Assembly: GCF_900102785.1 (NCBI RefSeq)
Contig: NZ_FNGC01000010.1
Span: 1 to 64,000, forward strand
DNA: 64,000 bases
Direction of reading: 5' to 3'
Origin: Arthrobacter sp. ok362
Lineage (GTDB): Bacteria > Actinomycetota > Actinomycetes > Actinomycetales > Micrococcaceae
Every line of letters starts with the position of its first letter. Positions within the stretch are counted from its first letter, which is position 1. The notes beneath the pieces were generated by a model. It did not search any database, had not been told where the DNA came from, and saw only the letters and a program-made list of their open reading frames with translations. Position numbers and translations under genes: made by a program. Shown one piece after another: positions 34,406-43,464 of this stretch.

Positions 34406-35431
34406 TTAGCCGAAGAGGACCGCGGCCTCGTCGTAGCGGCTCTGCGGTACGGACTTGAGGTTGCCGAGCGCGGCGTCGAAACCGACGTGCACAATATCCG
34501 TGCCGTGGAGCGACACCATCGTGCCCCAGCGCTTCTCCACCACCGAATCGATGGCCGCCATGCCCAGGCGGGTGGCCAGGACGCGGTCGAACGCGGTCGG
34601 GACGCCACCGCGCTGGATGTGGCCAAGGACCGTCGCGCGGGTCTCGATGCCCGTGCGCGCCTCCAGCTCGGGCGCCAGCATTTCGGCGATGCCGCCGAGG
34701 CGGGGGCGGCCAAAGGTGTCGAGGCCGCGCTCCGAATGCGGGGACTCCTGGCCTTCGGGCACGAACCCCTCGGCGACGACAAGCAGCGGGGCGCGGCCAC
34801 GGTCGTGGGCGGAGACGACCCACTCGGCGATCTGTTCCATGGAGGCCTTCTGCTCCGGGATCAGGATGGCGTGGGCGCCCGAGGCCATGCCGGCGTGCAA
34901 GGCGATCCAGCCCACATGGCGTCCCATGACTTCGGCAATCATGCAGCGGTGGTGGGACTCTCCAGTGGTGCGCAGCCGGTCGATTGCCTCGGTGGCGATT
35001 TCCACGGCAGTGTCGAAGCCGAAGGTGTAGTCCGTGGCGTCGAGATCGTTGTCGACCGTCTTGGGCACGCCCACGATCTTGAGGCCGGCGTCGGTGAGCC
35101 GCTTTGCGGCGGCCAGGGTGCCTTCGCCGCCGATGGCGATGATGGCGTCGATCCCTAGCCGGTCCATGTTGGCTTTGATGACCTCTGGACCGCCGCCGTT
35201 CTCAAACGGGTTGGTGCGGGACGTGCCGAGGATGGTGCCGCCCTGCTTGGCGATGCCGCGGACCATGGTGCGGGGAATCTCCACGATGTCGCCTTCGACA
35301 ACGCCGCGCCAGCCATCCCTGAATCCCACGAACTGCTGGCCGTGGACCGCGATCCCCTTGAGGACGGCGCCACGGATGACGGCGTTCAGGCCGGGGCAGT
35401 CTCCGCCGCTGGTGAGGATTCCAATTTTCAT
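34406..35431 (-). CDS. pfkA: 6-phosphofructokinase
   Basis: From ATG 35431 (MKIGILTSGGDCPGLN) the protein has 341 residues; a 57-nt longer frame upstream is not conserved sequence. It phosphorylates fructose 6-phosphate in glycolysis. GGDCPGLNAVIRG binds the nucleotide phosphate. GGEGTLAAAKRL has Gly at the E. coli 104 position (ATP users), while PKTVDNDLD has Lys at position 124 (typical of PPi users), the mixed type III pattern of actinobacteria. MGRHVGWIALHAG and QRGGVPTAFDR complete the active site. ATP use is likely. Confidence 0.93.
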   Translation of the reverse strand: MKIGILTSGGDCPGLNAVIRGAVLKGIAVHGQQFVGFRDGWRGVVEGDIVEIPRTMVRGIAKQGGTILGTSRTNPFENGGGPEVIKANMDRLGIDAIIAIGGEGTLAAAKRLTDAGLKIVGVPKTVDNDLDATDYTFGFDTAVEIATEAIDRLRTTGESHHRCMIAEVMGRHVGWIALHAGMASGAHAILIPEQKASMEQIAEWVVSAHDRGRAPLLVVAEGFVPEGQESPHSERGLDTFGRPRLGGIAEMLAPELEARTGIETRATVLGHIQRGGVPTAFDRVLATRLGMAAIDSVVEKRWGTMVSLHGTDIVHVGFDAALGNLKSVPQSRYDEAAVLFG

Positions 35432-35535
35432 GTGTTGGCTCAAATCCTGGTTTGAAGGTGTACAGGCAGAGCGCCACGCTGAGCTCACCTAGAGTCTAGT
35501 GGCGCGTGTGGGGCAGGACACAAACGGTTACACAA

Positions 35536-35566
35536 GGATGCCCCCGCCTTGAACGCGGGGGCATCC
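35536..35566. terminator. 12-bp stem hairpin
   Basis: GGATGCCCCCGC and its complement have a 7-nt loop (CTTGAAC). It lies 80 bp past the stop of the small PspC gene on the minus strand and so separates that operon from pfkA. There is no clear T-tract. Confidence 0.65.
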
Positions 35567-35645
35567 ATTCGTGGTGCGGCGCAGCTACCGGGCGCCGAAT
35601 GCCGCGGGGCCGGGACGGCCTGTGATGCGCGGCCTGTGGCGGACG

Positions 35646-35900
35646 TCAGGGCCGGGAGGAACGCTTCGAGAGGAAGCTTTCGAGGGCGATTGCGTTGCGC
35701 TGGTCCGGGAGGAGCAGCCACGCCACGAGGTAGACCACGAACGCCGGCCCGGGGAGCAGGCTCAGGAGCAGGTAGGCGATCCGGACATAGGCCACATCAA
35801 CATTTAGTTTGGCGGCAATTCCGCCGCAGACGCCGCCTAGCCAGCGCTGCGGGCCACGTTTCAGGCCGAAGCCCCGGATGGTGTCGAAGAATTTATCCAT
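35646..35900 (-). CDS. Small PspC-domain membrane protein
   Basis: The protein has 84 residues, almost all of them one PspC domain: RGPQRWLGGVCGGIAAKLNVDVAYVRIAYLLLSLLPGPAFVVYLVAWLLLPDQ. There are two membrane segments. A short tail ends in KRSSRP. It is the last gene of a three-gene minus-strand operon with spacers of 3 and 1 bp. PspC domains sense or signal envelope stress, often by binding partner proteins; this one has no output domain of its own. Confidence 0.88.
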   Translation of the reverse strand: MDKFFDTIRGFGLKRGPQRWLGGVCGGIAAKLNVDVAYVRIAYLLLSLLPGPAFVVYLVAWLLLPDQRNAIALESFLSKRSSRP

Positions 35901-35903
35901 GGT

Positions 35904-36164
35904 TCAAGACTTCCCTGTAGTTGACTTATTGTCACGCCTGCGTGCCGAGACGAGTCCGCCCACTATCAGGGCGGCCCCGGCTCCGATCATCAGGCCGATC
36001 AGGACATAGGTGCCGTTGAGGGCCACGATGCCGAGCCGGGAAATGATGATCAGCGCGGCCAGTGCCACCACTGTCAGTCCCCAGACCACTGTGCCCACCC
36101 GGGCGGGGGAACCCGCTTCCGGGTCCTGCTCGTCGGCGGTCCGCGAGTCGTCGTAGCTGCTCAT
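35904..36164 (-). CDS. Small two-helix membrane protein in the PspC operon
   Basis: The protein has 86 residues. An acidic N-terminus of about 20 residues (SSYDDSRTADEQDPEAGS) precedes two hydrophobic helices, and a basic tail SARRRDNKSTTGKS follows. No recognised domain. It lies between the LiaF-like PspC gene and the small PspC gene with nearly no spacing, so it is part of the same envelope-stress unit. Confidence 0.75.
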   Translation of the reverse strand: MSSYDDSRTADEQDPEAGSPARVGTVVWGLTVVALAALIIISRLGIVALNGTYVLIGLMIGAGAALIVGGLVSARRRDNKSTTGKS

Positions 36165-36165
36165 G

Positions 36166-37719
36166 TCAGTTGCCTTCCTGGATGGTCACGTTGCTGACGG
36201 TGCCGGAGATCTTCAGGACCAGCCGGGCGCCCGGCTTCGAGGTGTTGTAGTCGCTTTGCTGCTTCGTCATGCCGCCGTGGTCCTGGTTGCCGTCGTGGAG
36301 GTTGCCCATGGTCATGTCCGCCTGGACCTGTACGGGGACCGCGGTGGGGATGACGACGGTGAGGTTGCTGGCCGTCGCGTCGATCGGAACAACGACGTCG
36401 GAGCCCAGGGGCGGATTCAGTGCCAGCTTGGTCAGGTCCACGGTTCCGGCGCCGCCGGTGATCTCGAAGCCGCTGCGGGCCTGTTCAATGCTCGACGGCG
36501 TCCAATCGGCGTTCTGGAAGCGGAACCGGTCACCGTGCGGGACCACGCTGAAGATTGCGCCGATCAGCAGGGCCACGACCGCGAAGAAGCCCAGGATTCC
36601 GGAGGTCCGGCCCCGCAATCCTGCGAACAGGATTCCGAGACCCAGGATGGCCGCACCGATGGCCCAGACCAGCGCGTTGCCGGCATCGCCGAGATCGATC
36701 ACGTTGGCGGCGTCGAGGGCCTTGATGCCGCCGCCCACCAGGAGGGCGGAGCCGACGGTAATGGCGACGGCCGGAGTGCCGGGGCCAAGGTTGCGCGGCG
36801 CGGCGGGAGGGGGTGGTGTGGCCCCGGACCCCGGGCCATAGCCGCCGGGGGGAACAGGGCCGGGCGGAACAGGGCCGGACGGCGGGGGCGGACCCCAGGC
36901 CGGGCCGGCGCCCTGCGGGTAGCTGGCGGCGGATTGCTGCTCAGTGCCAGTGGAGGAAGTGCCGGTGCGGGAGCTGCCCGCAAAAGTCGCGGCGCCGGCT
37001 GGGCTGCTGGACTCGTAACGCGATGGCATGGGAGGGGCTCCGTTCCGGATCTTATTGCGCTGGGTCAGGTAGTAGACGAGGTAGATGGCGCCGCCCACCC
37101 AGAAGACAGTCCAGACGAAGGCGCCAAAGCCGAAGCGGTCCCAGCCCCAGACACCGGTGCCCAGGCTGGGGAAACCGATAACCGAGGTGATGAGGGCGCC
37201 GGTCATGCCAGCCGTCCACCGCCCTGCGGCGGCCTCCTGGACGTGAATGCGGCCGTCAGGTTCGGGCAGCAGTGCCCAGGCGAGACCGTAGGCGAGAACG
37301 CCAATTCCAGCGAAAACGGTCAGGACGATCAGGACGCCGCGAATGATCAGGGGGTCGACGCCGAGCCGGTGGGCTATGCCGCTGGCCACGCCGCCGATCC
37401 AGCGGTCGCGTCCGCGGTAGATCCCCTGGCTGCGGATCCAGTCGAAGAAATTCTGGGTTTCTCGGCCGGGCAACGGTCCCGTCAGGTCGCCGGGCGGGTA
37501 AAGCGGTGGCGGCTCCGTCGGCGGGGGGCTGACCGGCCCGGAGCTGGCAGCCGGGGCGGCGGGCTGGGCTGTGCCTGGACGTTCGGTGTCCGGACCTTCT
37601 GTGTCCGGGCGTTCTGGGTCTGGACGTTCTGAGTCTGGATGTTCTGGGTCTAGTCGGTCGGTGGCTGGCCGGTCTGCGGAGGCCTGGCCTTCATCGGGGT
37701 GCGGAGTGTGCGGGTTCAT
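36166..37719 (-). CDS. PspC-domain protein with LiaF-like C-terminal domain
   Basis: From ATG 37719 (GGGAAGGA upstream) the protein has 517 residues. The cytoplasmic N-terminus is a Pro/Asp/Glu-rich tract with 5-residue repeats (DSERP, DPERP, DTEGP, DTERP; 15-bp repeats at about 37590-37665). A PspC domain follows (YRGRDRWIGGVASGIAHRLGVDPLIIRGVLIVL), then membrane segments, a Gly/Pro-rich linker, and a C-terminal beta-rich part (VDLTKLALNPPLGSDVVVPIDATASNLTVVIP) like the LiaF/DUF2154 domain. In Firmicutes LiaF inhibits the LiaRS system. Here it is divergent from a histidine kinase and response regulator of that kind, so the same role is likely. Confidence 0.85.
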   Translation of the reverse strand: MNPHTPHPDEGQASADRPATDRLDPEHPDSERPDPERPDTEGPDTERPGTAQPAAPAASSGPVSPPPTEPPPLYPPGDLTGPLPGRETQNFFDWIRSQGIYRGRDRWIGGVASGIAHRLGVDPLIIRGVLIVLTVFAGIGVLAYGLAWALLPEPDGRIHVQEAAAGRWTAGMTGALITSVIGFPSLGTGVWGWDRFGFGAFVWTVFWVGGAIYLVYYLTQRNKIRNGAPPMPSRYESSSPAGAATFAGSSRTGTSSTGTEQQSAASYPQGAGPAWGPPPPSGPVPPGPVPPGGYGPGSGATPPPPAAPRNLGPGTPAVAITVGSALLVGGGIKALDAANVIDLGDAGNALVWAIGAAILGLGILFAGLRGRTSGILGFFAVVALLIGAIFSVVPHGDRFRFQNADWTPSSIEQARSGFEITGGAGTVDLTKLALNPPLGSDVVVPIDATASNLTVVIPTAVPVQVQADMTMGNLHDGNQDHGGMTKQQSDYNTSKPGARLVLKISGTVSNVTIQEGN

Positions 37720-37843
37720 ACTTCGATCCTTCCCGTTCCCGGCGCCGGGCTCTACTGGGGAACACCCTGATCGGTCCCTGAGTGGCCCCCGGTTGGGCCC
37801 CCAAACGCGTCCGGGGAAGCCCGATCCGTGCTTGGATTGATGC

Positions 37844-39208
37844 ATGACAACCGCGCCCGCCCGCCCGCCGCTGGTCCGCAGCAGCGATCGGGTGATTGCC
37901 GGCGTTTGCGCAGGCCTCGCCAACCACCTGGGCTGGCCTGTGCGCATGGTCAGGATCGGCATGGTAGTGGCTGCGCTCGCGGGCGGCGCCGGAGTGGCTT
38001 TCTACGCCTGGCTCTGGATCATGGTCCCCACAGCAGATGAAAGCGCCCGGCGCAACGCCCGCCGCCCGGCGTCGCCCATCGCTCCGGCAGTGAGCTCCCC
38101 GGCAGCCCCCGGCGCCGCCGGAGTTCCCGGAGACCCCGGAACACTTGGCGCACCCGGGACCCCAACGCCGGGATCCTGGTGGTCCAAGGTGCCGGGCATG
38201 CCCTTCGGCAAGGAGATCCTGCTGGGCGCAGGCCTGTTGCTGGCCGCCGGGATCCTGATCGCCCGGCTGCTCGGCGTCGACGTGCCGCTGGGCACCCTGA
38301 TCCCGGTTGCCGCCATCCTGGGCGGTGCCGCGATCGCCTGGATGCAACTGGACGAGACCCGCCGGGCGGGGCTCGTGGATAAGACCAAAGCGGACCAGGC
38401 CGGCGGCTGGGCACGCCTCGCAGCCGGGCTCGCCCTCGTCGTGGCCGGCGTCCTGGTCATGGTGTCCGGCTCGGGATCCTGGGAACAGACCTGGCTGGCC
38501 CTCCTGGCCTCGGTGGCCGTGCTCGGCGGCGTTGCCCTGGTGCTGCTGCCCTGGGGGCTGAAGTTCTGGCGGGACCTGGAAACCGAGCGCGCCGGACGGG
38601 TGCGCGCCACCGAGCGTGCCGAGATCGCAGCCCACCTCCACGACTCCGTGCTGCAGACCCTCGCCCTGATCCAGCGCCGTGCCGGCAATGAGCACGACGT
38701 CATCCGGCTGGCCCGCGCGCAGGAGCGCGAACTGCGGGGCTGGCTGTACCGGGACGCCGACAAGGAATCCGGCCAGCTCTCCGTTGGCATCAAGGCCGCC
38801 GCCGCAGAGGTCGAAGACGCCCTCGGGCACGCGGTCGAAGTGGTCAGCGTGGGGGACTGCGTCATGACCCAGCGCCACGAGGCCCTCGTCCAGGCAGCCC
38901 GCGAAGCCATGCTGAACGCCGCCCGGCACGGCGGCGGGGCCGTATCCGTGTACCTGGAAGTCACCGACTCCGCCGCAGAAGTTTTCGTCAAGGACCGGGG
39001 ACCGGGATTCGACCCGGATTCGGTTCCCCCGGACAGGCTCGGCGTCCGGGAATCAATCGTCGGCCGAATGAACCGCCACGGCGGCACCGCCGCCATCAGC
39101 AGCAGCCCGGACGGCACCGAAGTGCGGCTCCGGCTGCCCGCCACCGCCGCACCTGCCGGAACTGCCGCGGCCGCCGCCAACAACGCCAACGGAGAGGCCA
39201 AGCCGTGA
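37844..39208 (+). CDS. PspC-fused sensor histidine kinase (LiaS/DesK-like)
   Basis: The protein has 454 residues. The N-terminus is a PspC domain (RSSDRVIAGVCAGLANHLGWPVRMVRIGMVVAALAGGAGVAFYAWLWIMVP). A Pro/Gly linker follows, then four membrane helices, then a HisKA_3 dimerisation domain with phospho-acceptor His266 in AAHLHDSVLQTL. The HATPase_c region has EAMLNAARHGGG, DRGPGFDPDSVPPDRLGVRESI and GTEVRLRLP. Fusing the stress-sensing PspC directly to the kinase puts sensor and signal in one chain. TTGGAT lies 6 nt before ATG 37844, a possible weak leaderless box. It overlaps the response regulator gene by 4 bp. Confidence 0.92.
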   Translation: MTTAPARPPLVRSSDRVIAGVCAGLANHLGWPVRMVRIGMVVAALAGGAGVAFYAWLWIMVPTADESARRNARRPASPIAPAVSSPAAPGAAGVPGDPGTLGAPGTPTPGSWWSKVPGMPFGKEILLGAGLLLAAGILIARLLGVDVPLGTLIPVAAILGGAAIAWMQLDETRRAGLVDKTKADQAGGWARLAAGLALVVAGVLVMVSGSGSWEQTWLALLASVAVLGGVALVLLPWGLKFWRDLETERAGRVRATERAEIAAHLHDSVLQTLALIQRRAGNEHDVIRLARAQERELRGWLYRDADKESGQLSVGIKAAAAEVEDALGHAVEVVSVGDCVMTQRHEALVQAAREAMLNAARHGGGAVSVYLEVTDSAAEVFVKDRGPGFDPDSVPPDRLGVRESIVGRMNRHGGTAAISSSPDGTEVRLRLPATAAPAGTAAAAANNANGEAKP

Positions 39209-39906
39209 CCAGCCCAGCACCAGGAAACCGAGCACCAGACAGCTCCACGCCAGCAAGCCCAACACTGATTCGGGTGGTGATCGTGGACGATCACGCCATC
39301 TTCCGCTCCGGGTTGAAGGCGGACCTGGACCCGGACATAGTCGTCGCAGGGGAGGCCGGAACCGTGGAGGAGGCAATCGCCGTCATCGCAGCCCAGCGCC
39401 CCGACGTCGTACTGCTTGATGTCCACCTCCCCGGTGGCCGGGGTGGCGGCGGACGCGAGGTCCTGGCCGGCTCGGCGCCGCTGTTGGGCGCCACGCGGTT
39501 CCTGGCGCTGAGCGTCTCCGACGCGGCGGAAGATGTCGTGTCCGTGATCCGGGCCGGCGCGCGTGGCTACGTGACGAAGACAATTTCCGGCGCCGAGATC
39601 AGCGGCGCCGTCCGCCGGGTGGCCGGCGGCGACGCAGTCTTCTCGCCTCGGTTGGCGGGCTTCGTCCTGGACGCGTTCGGCACAGCGCCCGCTGACATCG
39701 CCGACGACGAGCTGGACAAGCTCTCGGCGCGGGAGCTCGAAGTGATGCGCCTGATCGCCCGCGGCTACAGCTACAAGGAGGTGGCCAAGGAACTGTTCAT
39801 CTCGATCAAGACAGTTGAAACCCACGTCTCGGCCGTGCTGCGCAAGCTCCAGCTCTCCAGCCGCCACGAGCTGACCCGCTGGGCCGCCGAGCGCCGCCTC
39901 CTCTAA
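39205..39906 (+). CDS. NarL/LuxR-family response regulator
   Basis: The protein has 233 residues from GTG 39205, which overlaps the kinase stop by 4 bp. The receiver domain has VVIVDDHAIFRSGL and phospho-acceptor Asp72 in VVLLDVHLPGG, with a Lys in GYVTKTISGAEI. The C-terminal LuxR helix-turn-helix has LSARELEVMRLIARGYSYKEVAKELFISIKTVETHVSAVLRKLQL. It should be phosphorylated by the adjacent PspC-kinase and act on the divergent PspC/LiaF operon and itself. Confidence 0.95.
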   Translation: MTSPAPGNRAPDSSTPASPTLIRVVIVDDHAIFRSGLKADLDPDIVVAGEAGTVEEAIAVIAAQRPDVVLLDVHLPGGRGGGGREVLAGSAPLLGATRFLALSVSDAAEDVVSVIRAGARGYVTKTISGAEISGAVRRVAGGDAVFSPRLAGFVLDAFGTAPADIADDELDKLSARELEVMRLIARGYSYKEVAKELFISIKTVETHVSAVLRKLQLSSRHELTRWAAERRLL

Positions 39907-39912
39907 CCCAAG

Positions 39913-39972
39913 GATGCGCTATCACTTAGCGTCCCTCTGAGGCTGGCAAAGGACCGTAAGTGATAGCGCATC
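39913..39972. repeat. 60-bp intergenic palindrome with 16-bp perfect arms
   Basis: GATGCGCTATCACTTA (39913-39928) and its exact complement (39957-39972) enclose 28 nt, which include a further GTCC/GGAC pair after a 2x2 internal loop. It lies between convergent genes and could terminate both ways, but it lacks T-tracts and its sequence is not that of a typical terminator. Confidence 0.65.
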
Positions 39973-39988
39973 GCGGGTTTGGGGCGGG

Positions 39989-41206
39989 CTACTTCGCTTT
40001 GCCGAGGAAGTCCTGCAGGCGGGCGACGCCCGTGGCCAGGTCGTCGTCGCCCAGCGCATAGGACAGGCGCAGGTAGCCGGACGGCCCGAACGCCTCGCCG
40101 GGAACCACAGCGACCTCGACCTCGTCCAGGATCAGCGCCGCGAGTTCGGCAGAGGTGGCCGGGCGCACCGGACCGTTCGCAGACGGGAACTCCTTGCCCA
40201 GCAGCGCGCGGACGTCCGCATACACGTAGAACGCGCCCTTAGGCGTCGGGCAGTCAACGCCGTCAATCGCGTTCAGGCCCGCGACGATTGCCTTGCGGCG
40301 GCGGTCAAATGCCACTTTCATCTCATCGACGGCGGTCAACGGCCCGGATACGGCCGCGAGGGCGGCGACCTGGGGGATGTTGGAGACGTTCGACGTCGCG
40401 TGGGACTGCAGGTTGGTGGCGGCCTTGATGACGTCCGCGGGCCCGATCATCCAGCCCACGCGCCAGCCGGTCATGGCATAGGTCTTGGCGACGCCGTTGA
40501 GGATGACCACCTTGTCGCCGAGCTCGGGAACTGCGGTGGCAATCGACGTGAACGGCACGCCGTCGTAGGTCAGGTGTTCGTAGATCTCGTCGGTGACAAC
40601 CCACAGGCCCTTGGACGCTGCCCACTGGCCGATCTCCTTGACCTGCTCCGGCGAGTACACGGCACCGGTGGGGTTGGAGGGGGAGACGAAGAGAAGGATC
40701 TTCGTGCGCTCCGTGAGGGCCGCTTCCAGCTGGTCCACGGTGGCAAGGTACCCCTGATCCGGGCCCGCGAAGACCTCCACCGGCACGCCGCCGCCGAGCC
40801 GGATGGCCTCGGGGTACGTGGTCCAGAACGGGGTGGGCACAATGACCTCGTCGCCCGGATCCAGGAGGGTGGCGAAGGTGTTGTAGACGGCCTGTTTGCC
40901 GCCGTTGGTCACCAGCACTTGGGATGCCTCGGCCTTGTAGCCGGAATCCCGGAAGGTCTTGTCCGCGATGGCCTGCTTCAGCTCGGGCAGCCCGCCCGCG
41001 GGGGAGTAGCGGTGGTACTTCGGCTGGCTGGCGGCCTCGATGGCCGCCTGCACAATGTAGCCGGGCGTCGGGAAATCGGGTTCCCCGGCGCCGAAGCCAA
41101 TGACCGGCCGGCCGGCTGCCTTCAGCGCCTTCGCCTTGGCATCGACGGCCAGAGTGGCGGATTCGGCTATGGCGGAAATGCGCTGGGAAATGCGGGCAGC
41201 AGACAT
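39989..41206 (-). CDS. Class I pyridoxal-phosphate aminotransferase (aspartate aminotransferase type)
   Basis: The protein has 405 residues. The fold type I features are complete: [62 protein letters not shown] with the Asn that contacts PLP, DEIYEHL with the PLP-ring Asp, and the PLP lysine in [16 protein letters not shown]. The C-terminal Arg that binds the substrate carboxylate lies in GYLRLSYA. It belongs to subgroup Ib as in actinobacterial AspC/AspB, probably making aspartate from oxaloacetate and glutamate. Confidence 0.92.
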   Translation of the reverse strand: MSAARISQRISAIAESATLAVDAKAKALKAAGRPVIGFGAGEPDFPTPGYIVQAAIEAASQPKYHRYSPAGGLPELKQAIADKTFRDSGYKAEASQVLVTNGGKQAVYNTFATLLDPGDEVIVPTPFWTTYPEAIRLGGGVPVEVFAGPDQGYLATVDQLEAALTERTKILLFVSPSNPTGAVYSPEQVKEIGQWAASKGLWVVTDEIYEHLTYDGVPFTSIATAVPELGDKVVILNGVAKTYAMTGWRVGWMIGPADVIKAATNLQSHATSNVSNIPQVAALAAVSGPLTAVDEMKVAFDRRRKAIVAGLNAIDGVDCPTPKGAFYVYADVRALLGKEFPSANGPVRPATSAELAALILDEVEVAVVPGEAFGPSGYLRLSYALGDDDLATGVARLQDFLGKAK

Positions 41207-41367
41207 GGGCGGGTCCGTTCTTCGCTTGCAGCTGGAAGGCTGGATGTGGGATTCGACGAAATCTACTCTATGCTGTTCAGCGGATCCTCCGGGGTGCCTG
41301 AACTCGAATATGACTGACGGCTGTCAGTTGGTTTGCGCAGGCACGCAGGGGTCCGGAAGAGGGCCGG

Positions 41368-41397
41368 TTCGACGTAGGCGCAGTTGTTGCGTAGACT
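41368..41397 (+). promoter_or_regulatory. Putative promoter of the tRNA-Trp-secE-nusG unit
   Basis: TTCGAC-N18-TAGACT (41368-41373 and 41392-41397) lies 87 bp before the tRNA. It is the best plus-strand promoter candidate in the 277-bp gap after the divergent aminotransferase. Confidence 0.4.
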
Positions 41398-41483
41398 GGT
41401 TCTCCGGTGTTGAAAACACGATGATGGCCTGCGCCTCAGGGAAGCCTGGGGAATGCGTCGGCCGGAGCGAATTTTCTCCCCGA

Positions 41484-41556
41484 AGGGTAGTGGCGCAATT
41501 GGTAGCGCAGCGGTCTCCAAAACCGCAGGTTGCAGGTTCGAGTCCTGTCTGCCCTG
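41484..41556 (+). tRNA. tRNA-Trp (anticodon CCA)
   Basis: The gene is 73 nt. The acceptor arm is AGGGTAG/CTGCCCT (one T-G pair). The D-arm region is GCGCAATTGGTAGCGC. The anticodon stem CGGTC.../...CCG has loop CTCCAAA with CCA at 41517-41519, and the T-arm is CAGGTTCGAGTCCTG. The discriminator is G and no 3' CCA is encoded. It sits just upstream of secE, as is common in actinobacteria. Confidence 0.95.
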
Positions 41557-41635
41557 CGCATGCTGTTCCGGATCATCCGGAACAAGCGCAGCAACCATGG
41601 TTCACTTCAGAGCCGGGTATCCGATCATTGCGAGG

Positions 41636-41920
41636 ATGAGTGAGGACCAGGTGACCGAAACAGCTGCCAGCAGCTCCAAAGGCCGCCCCGCCAAGAATGC
41701 CGCCAAGCCCGGCATCTTCGCTCGCATCGCGATCTTCATCCGCCAGGTCATTGGCGAACTGAAGAAGGTCGTCGCACCGACCCGTAAAGAACTGATCAAC
41801 TACACGCTCGTGGTGCTGGTGTTCGTGACCATCATGATGGTGATCGTCACCCTGCTGGACTTGGCCTTCGGGACCGCAGTCGGCTGGGTCTTCGGCGGCA
41901 GCAGCCCCACGAACAGCTAA
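41636..41920 (+). CDS. secE: Preprotein translocase subunit SecE
   Basis: The protein has 94 residues from ATG 41636. GTG 41651, with GAGGA in front of it, is an equally good start and would give 89 residues. The single-span form is typical of Gram-positives: an amphipathic helix IRQVIGELKKVVAPTRKELINYT followed by one hydrophobic helix. It stabilises SecY in the export channel. It heads the secE-nusG-rplK-rplA order common to most bacteria. Confidence 0.95.
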   Translation: MSEDQVTETAASSSKGRPAKNAAKPGIFARIAIFIRQVIGELKKVVAPTRKELINYTLVVLVFVTIMMVIVTLLDLAFGTAVGWVFGGSSPTNS

Positions 41921-42033
41921 GGCGACCGGTCCGCAGACTGCGTGGATGCCCGGGAAAACCGGAGATTCCACGGGGTGTGCGGAATTGAGTCATTTAAATA
42001 GGCATGTTAGGCAATGAGGAAGCAGGAGACCAA

Positions 42034-42906
42034 GTGTCTGAGCAGGAGCTCGAGGTAACTGAGACTGAGCTGGATAAAAGCCAGGGCGCCGCGGTGGAAG
42101 CCGCGGAAGAGTCCGAGGCTGTGTCTGCTGCGCCCGAATCCGACGTCACTGACGAGGCCGAAGCCACGGAAGAAGTAGCCAGGGAAGAAGACGCAGAGGC
42201 AGCTGTTGCCGAAGCCGTCGATGCTGAAGGCGCCGACGCCGAAGGCGCTGAAGATGCCGACACTGAAGACGCCGACGCGCTGGCAGCGGCGGCCGCCAAG
42301 GCCGACGTCGACCCCGCCGACGAGTTCAAGGCCAAGCTGCGCCGCCAGGAAGGTGACTGGTACGTCATCCACTCCTACGCAGGCTACGAAAACCGCGTCA
42401 AGGCCAACCTTGAGACCCGCATCCAGACCCTGGACATGGAAGATTACATCTTCGAAATCCAGGTTCCGATGGAGGAAGTCGTTGAGATCAAGAACGCTCA
42501 GCGCAAGGTCATCAACCGCGTCCGCATCCCCGGTTACGTTCTGGTCCGCATGGACCTGACGGACGCTTCCTGGGGCGCCGTCCGCCACACCCCCGGCGTC
42601 ACCGGCTTCGTGGGCAATGCCCACAACCCGGTCCCGCTGCGCCTTGATGAGGTCTTCTCCATGCTCGCGCCGGTCTTCGAAGAAGAGCAGGCCGAGAAGG
42701 GGAAGCCGGTCAAGCACGCCGCCGCCCAGGTCGACGTCGACTTCGAGGTCGGCGAGTCGGTCATCGTCAAGGAAGGTCCGTTCGAGACCCTCCCCGCCAC
42801 GATCTCCGAGATCAAGATCGATTCCCAGACCCTCGTGGTGCTGGTGTCCATCTTCGAGCGCGAGACTCCGGTCACCCTGGCGTTCAACCAGGTCAGCAAG
42901 ATCTAG
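42034..42906 (+). CDS. nusG: Transcription termination/antitermination factor NusG
   Basis: From GTG 42034, 5 nt after AGGAG, the protein has 290 residues; an ATG at 42004 has no ribosome binding site. An Ala/Glu/Asp-rich N-terminal extension of about 90 residues, common in actinobacterial NusG, precedes the NGN domain ([39 protein letters not shown] ... [32 protein letters not shown]). The KOW domain follows ([24 protein letters not shown]). It links RNA polymerase to Rho or ribosomes. Confidence 0.96.
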   Translation: MSEQELEVTETELDKSQGAAVEAAEESEAVSAAPESDVTDEAEATEEVAREEDAEAAVAEAVDAEGADAEGAEDADTEDADALAAAAAKADVDPADEFKAKLRRQEGDWYVIHSYAGYENRVKANLETRIQTLDMEDYIFEIQVPMEEVVEIKNAQRKVINRVRIPGYVLVRMDLTDASWGAVRHTPGVTGFVGNAHNPVPLRLDEVFSMLAPVFEEEQAEKGKPVKHAAAQVDVDFEVGESVIVKEGPFETLPATISEIKIDSQTLVVLVSIFERETPVTLAFNQVSKI

Positions 42907-43035
42907 CTGTTCCCTAAGAATTCGCCCCGGGCTGCCCGCTTAGCAGCCACGGAGCGGCCGGTCGCCTTGCCATGGCGGCCACCAACCTGAGGCACGCTCC
43001 TGTGCCCCAGGACGTATTTGAGAGAAGGACCTACA

Positions 43036-43464
43036 TTGGCTCCCAAGAAGAAGGTCACCGGCCTCATCAAGCTGCAGATCCAGGCAGGTGCCGCTAACCC
43101 GGCCCCGCCGATCGGTCCTGCGCTCGGCCAGCACGGTGTCAACATCATGGAATTCTGCAAGGCGTACAACGCTGCGACGGAAGCCCAGCGCGGCAACGTC
43201 ATCCCCGTGGAGATCACGGTCTACGAAGACCGTTCCTTCACGTTCATCACCAAGACCCCGCCGGCTGCAGAGCTCATCAAGAAGGCTGCAGGCGTCGCCA
43301 AGGGTTCGGCTACCCCGCACACCGTCAAGGTTGCCAAGCTGACCCAGGCCCAGGTCAACGAGATCGCCACCACCAAGATGGAAGACCTCAACGCCACGAG
43401 CCTCGAAGGCGCAGCGAAGATTATCGCCGGCACCGCCCGCTCCATGGGTATCACCGTCGAATAG
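43036..43464 (+). CDS. rplK: 50S ribosomal protein L11
   Basis: The protein has 142 residues from TTG 43036, 7 nt after AGAAGGA; the start MAPKKKVTG matches the family. The N-terminal domain has [36 protein letters not shown] (the thiostrepton/RelA-activation region). The C-terminal rRNA-binding domain has [42 protein letters not shown]. It forms the GTPase-associated centre with 23S rRNA. Confidence 0.97.
   Translation: MAPKKKVTGLIKLQIQAGAANPAPPIGPALGQHGVNIMEFCKAYNAATEAQRGNVIPVEITVYEDRSFTFITKTPPAAELIKKAAGVAKGSATPHTVKVAKLTQAQVNEIATTKMEDLNATSLEGAAKIIAGTARSMGITVE

Noticed and set aside
41557-41635. A second tRNA or missing CCA as a defect
   Set aside because: No second cloverleaf is present. 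Lack of an encoded CCA is normal in many bacteria, where it is added after transcription.
42004-42033. ATG 42004 as the nusG start
   Set aside because: It has no ribosome binding site, while GTG 42034 has AGGAG at good spacing. Not fully excluded.
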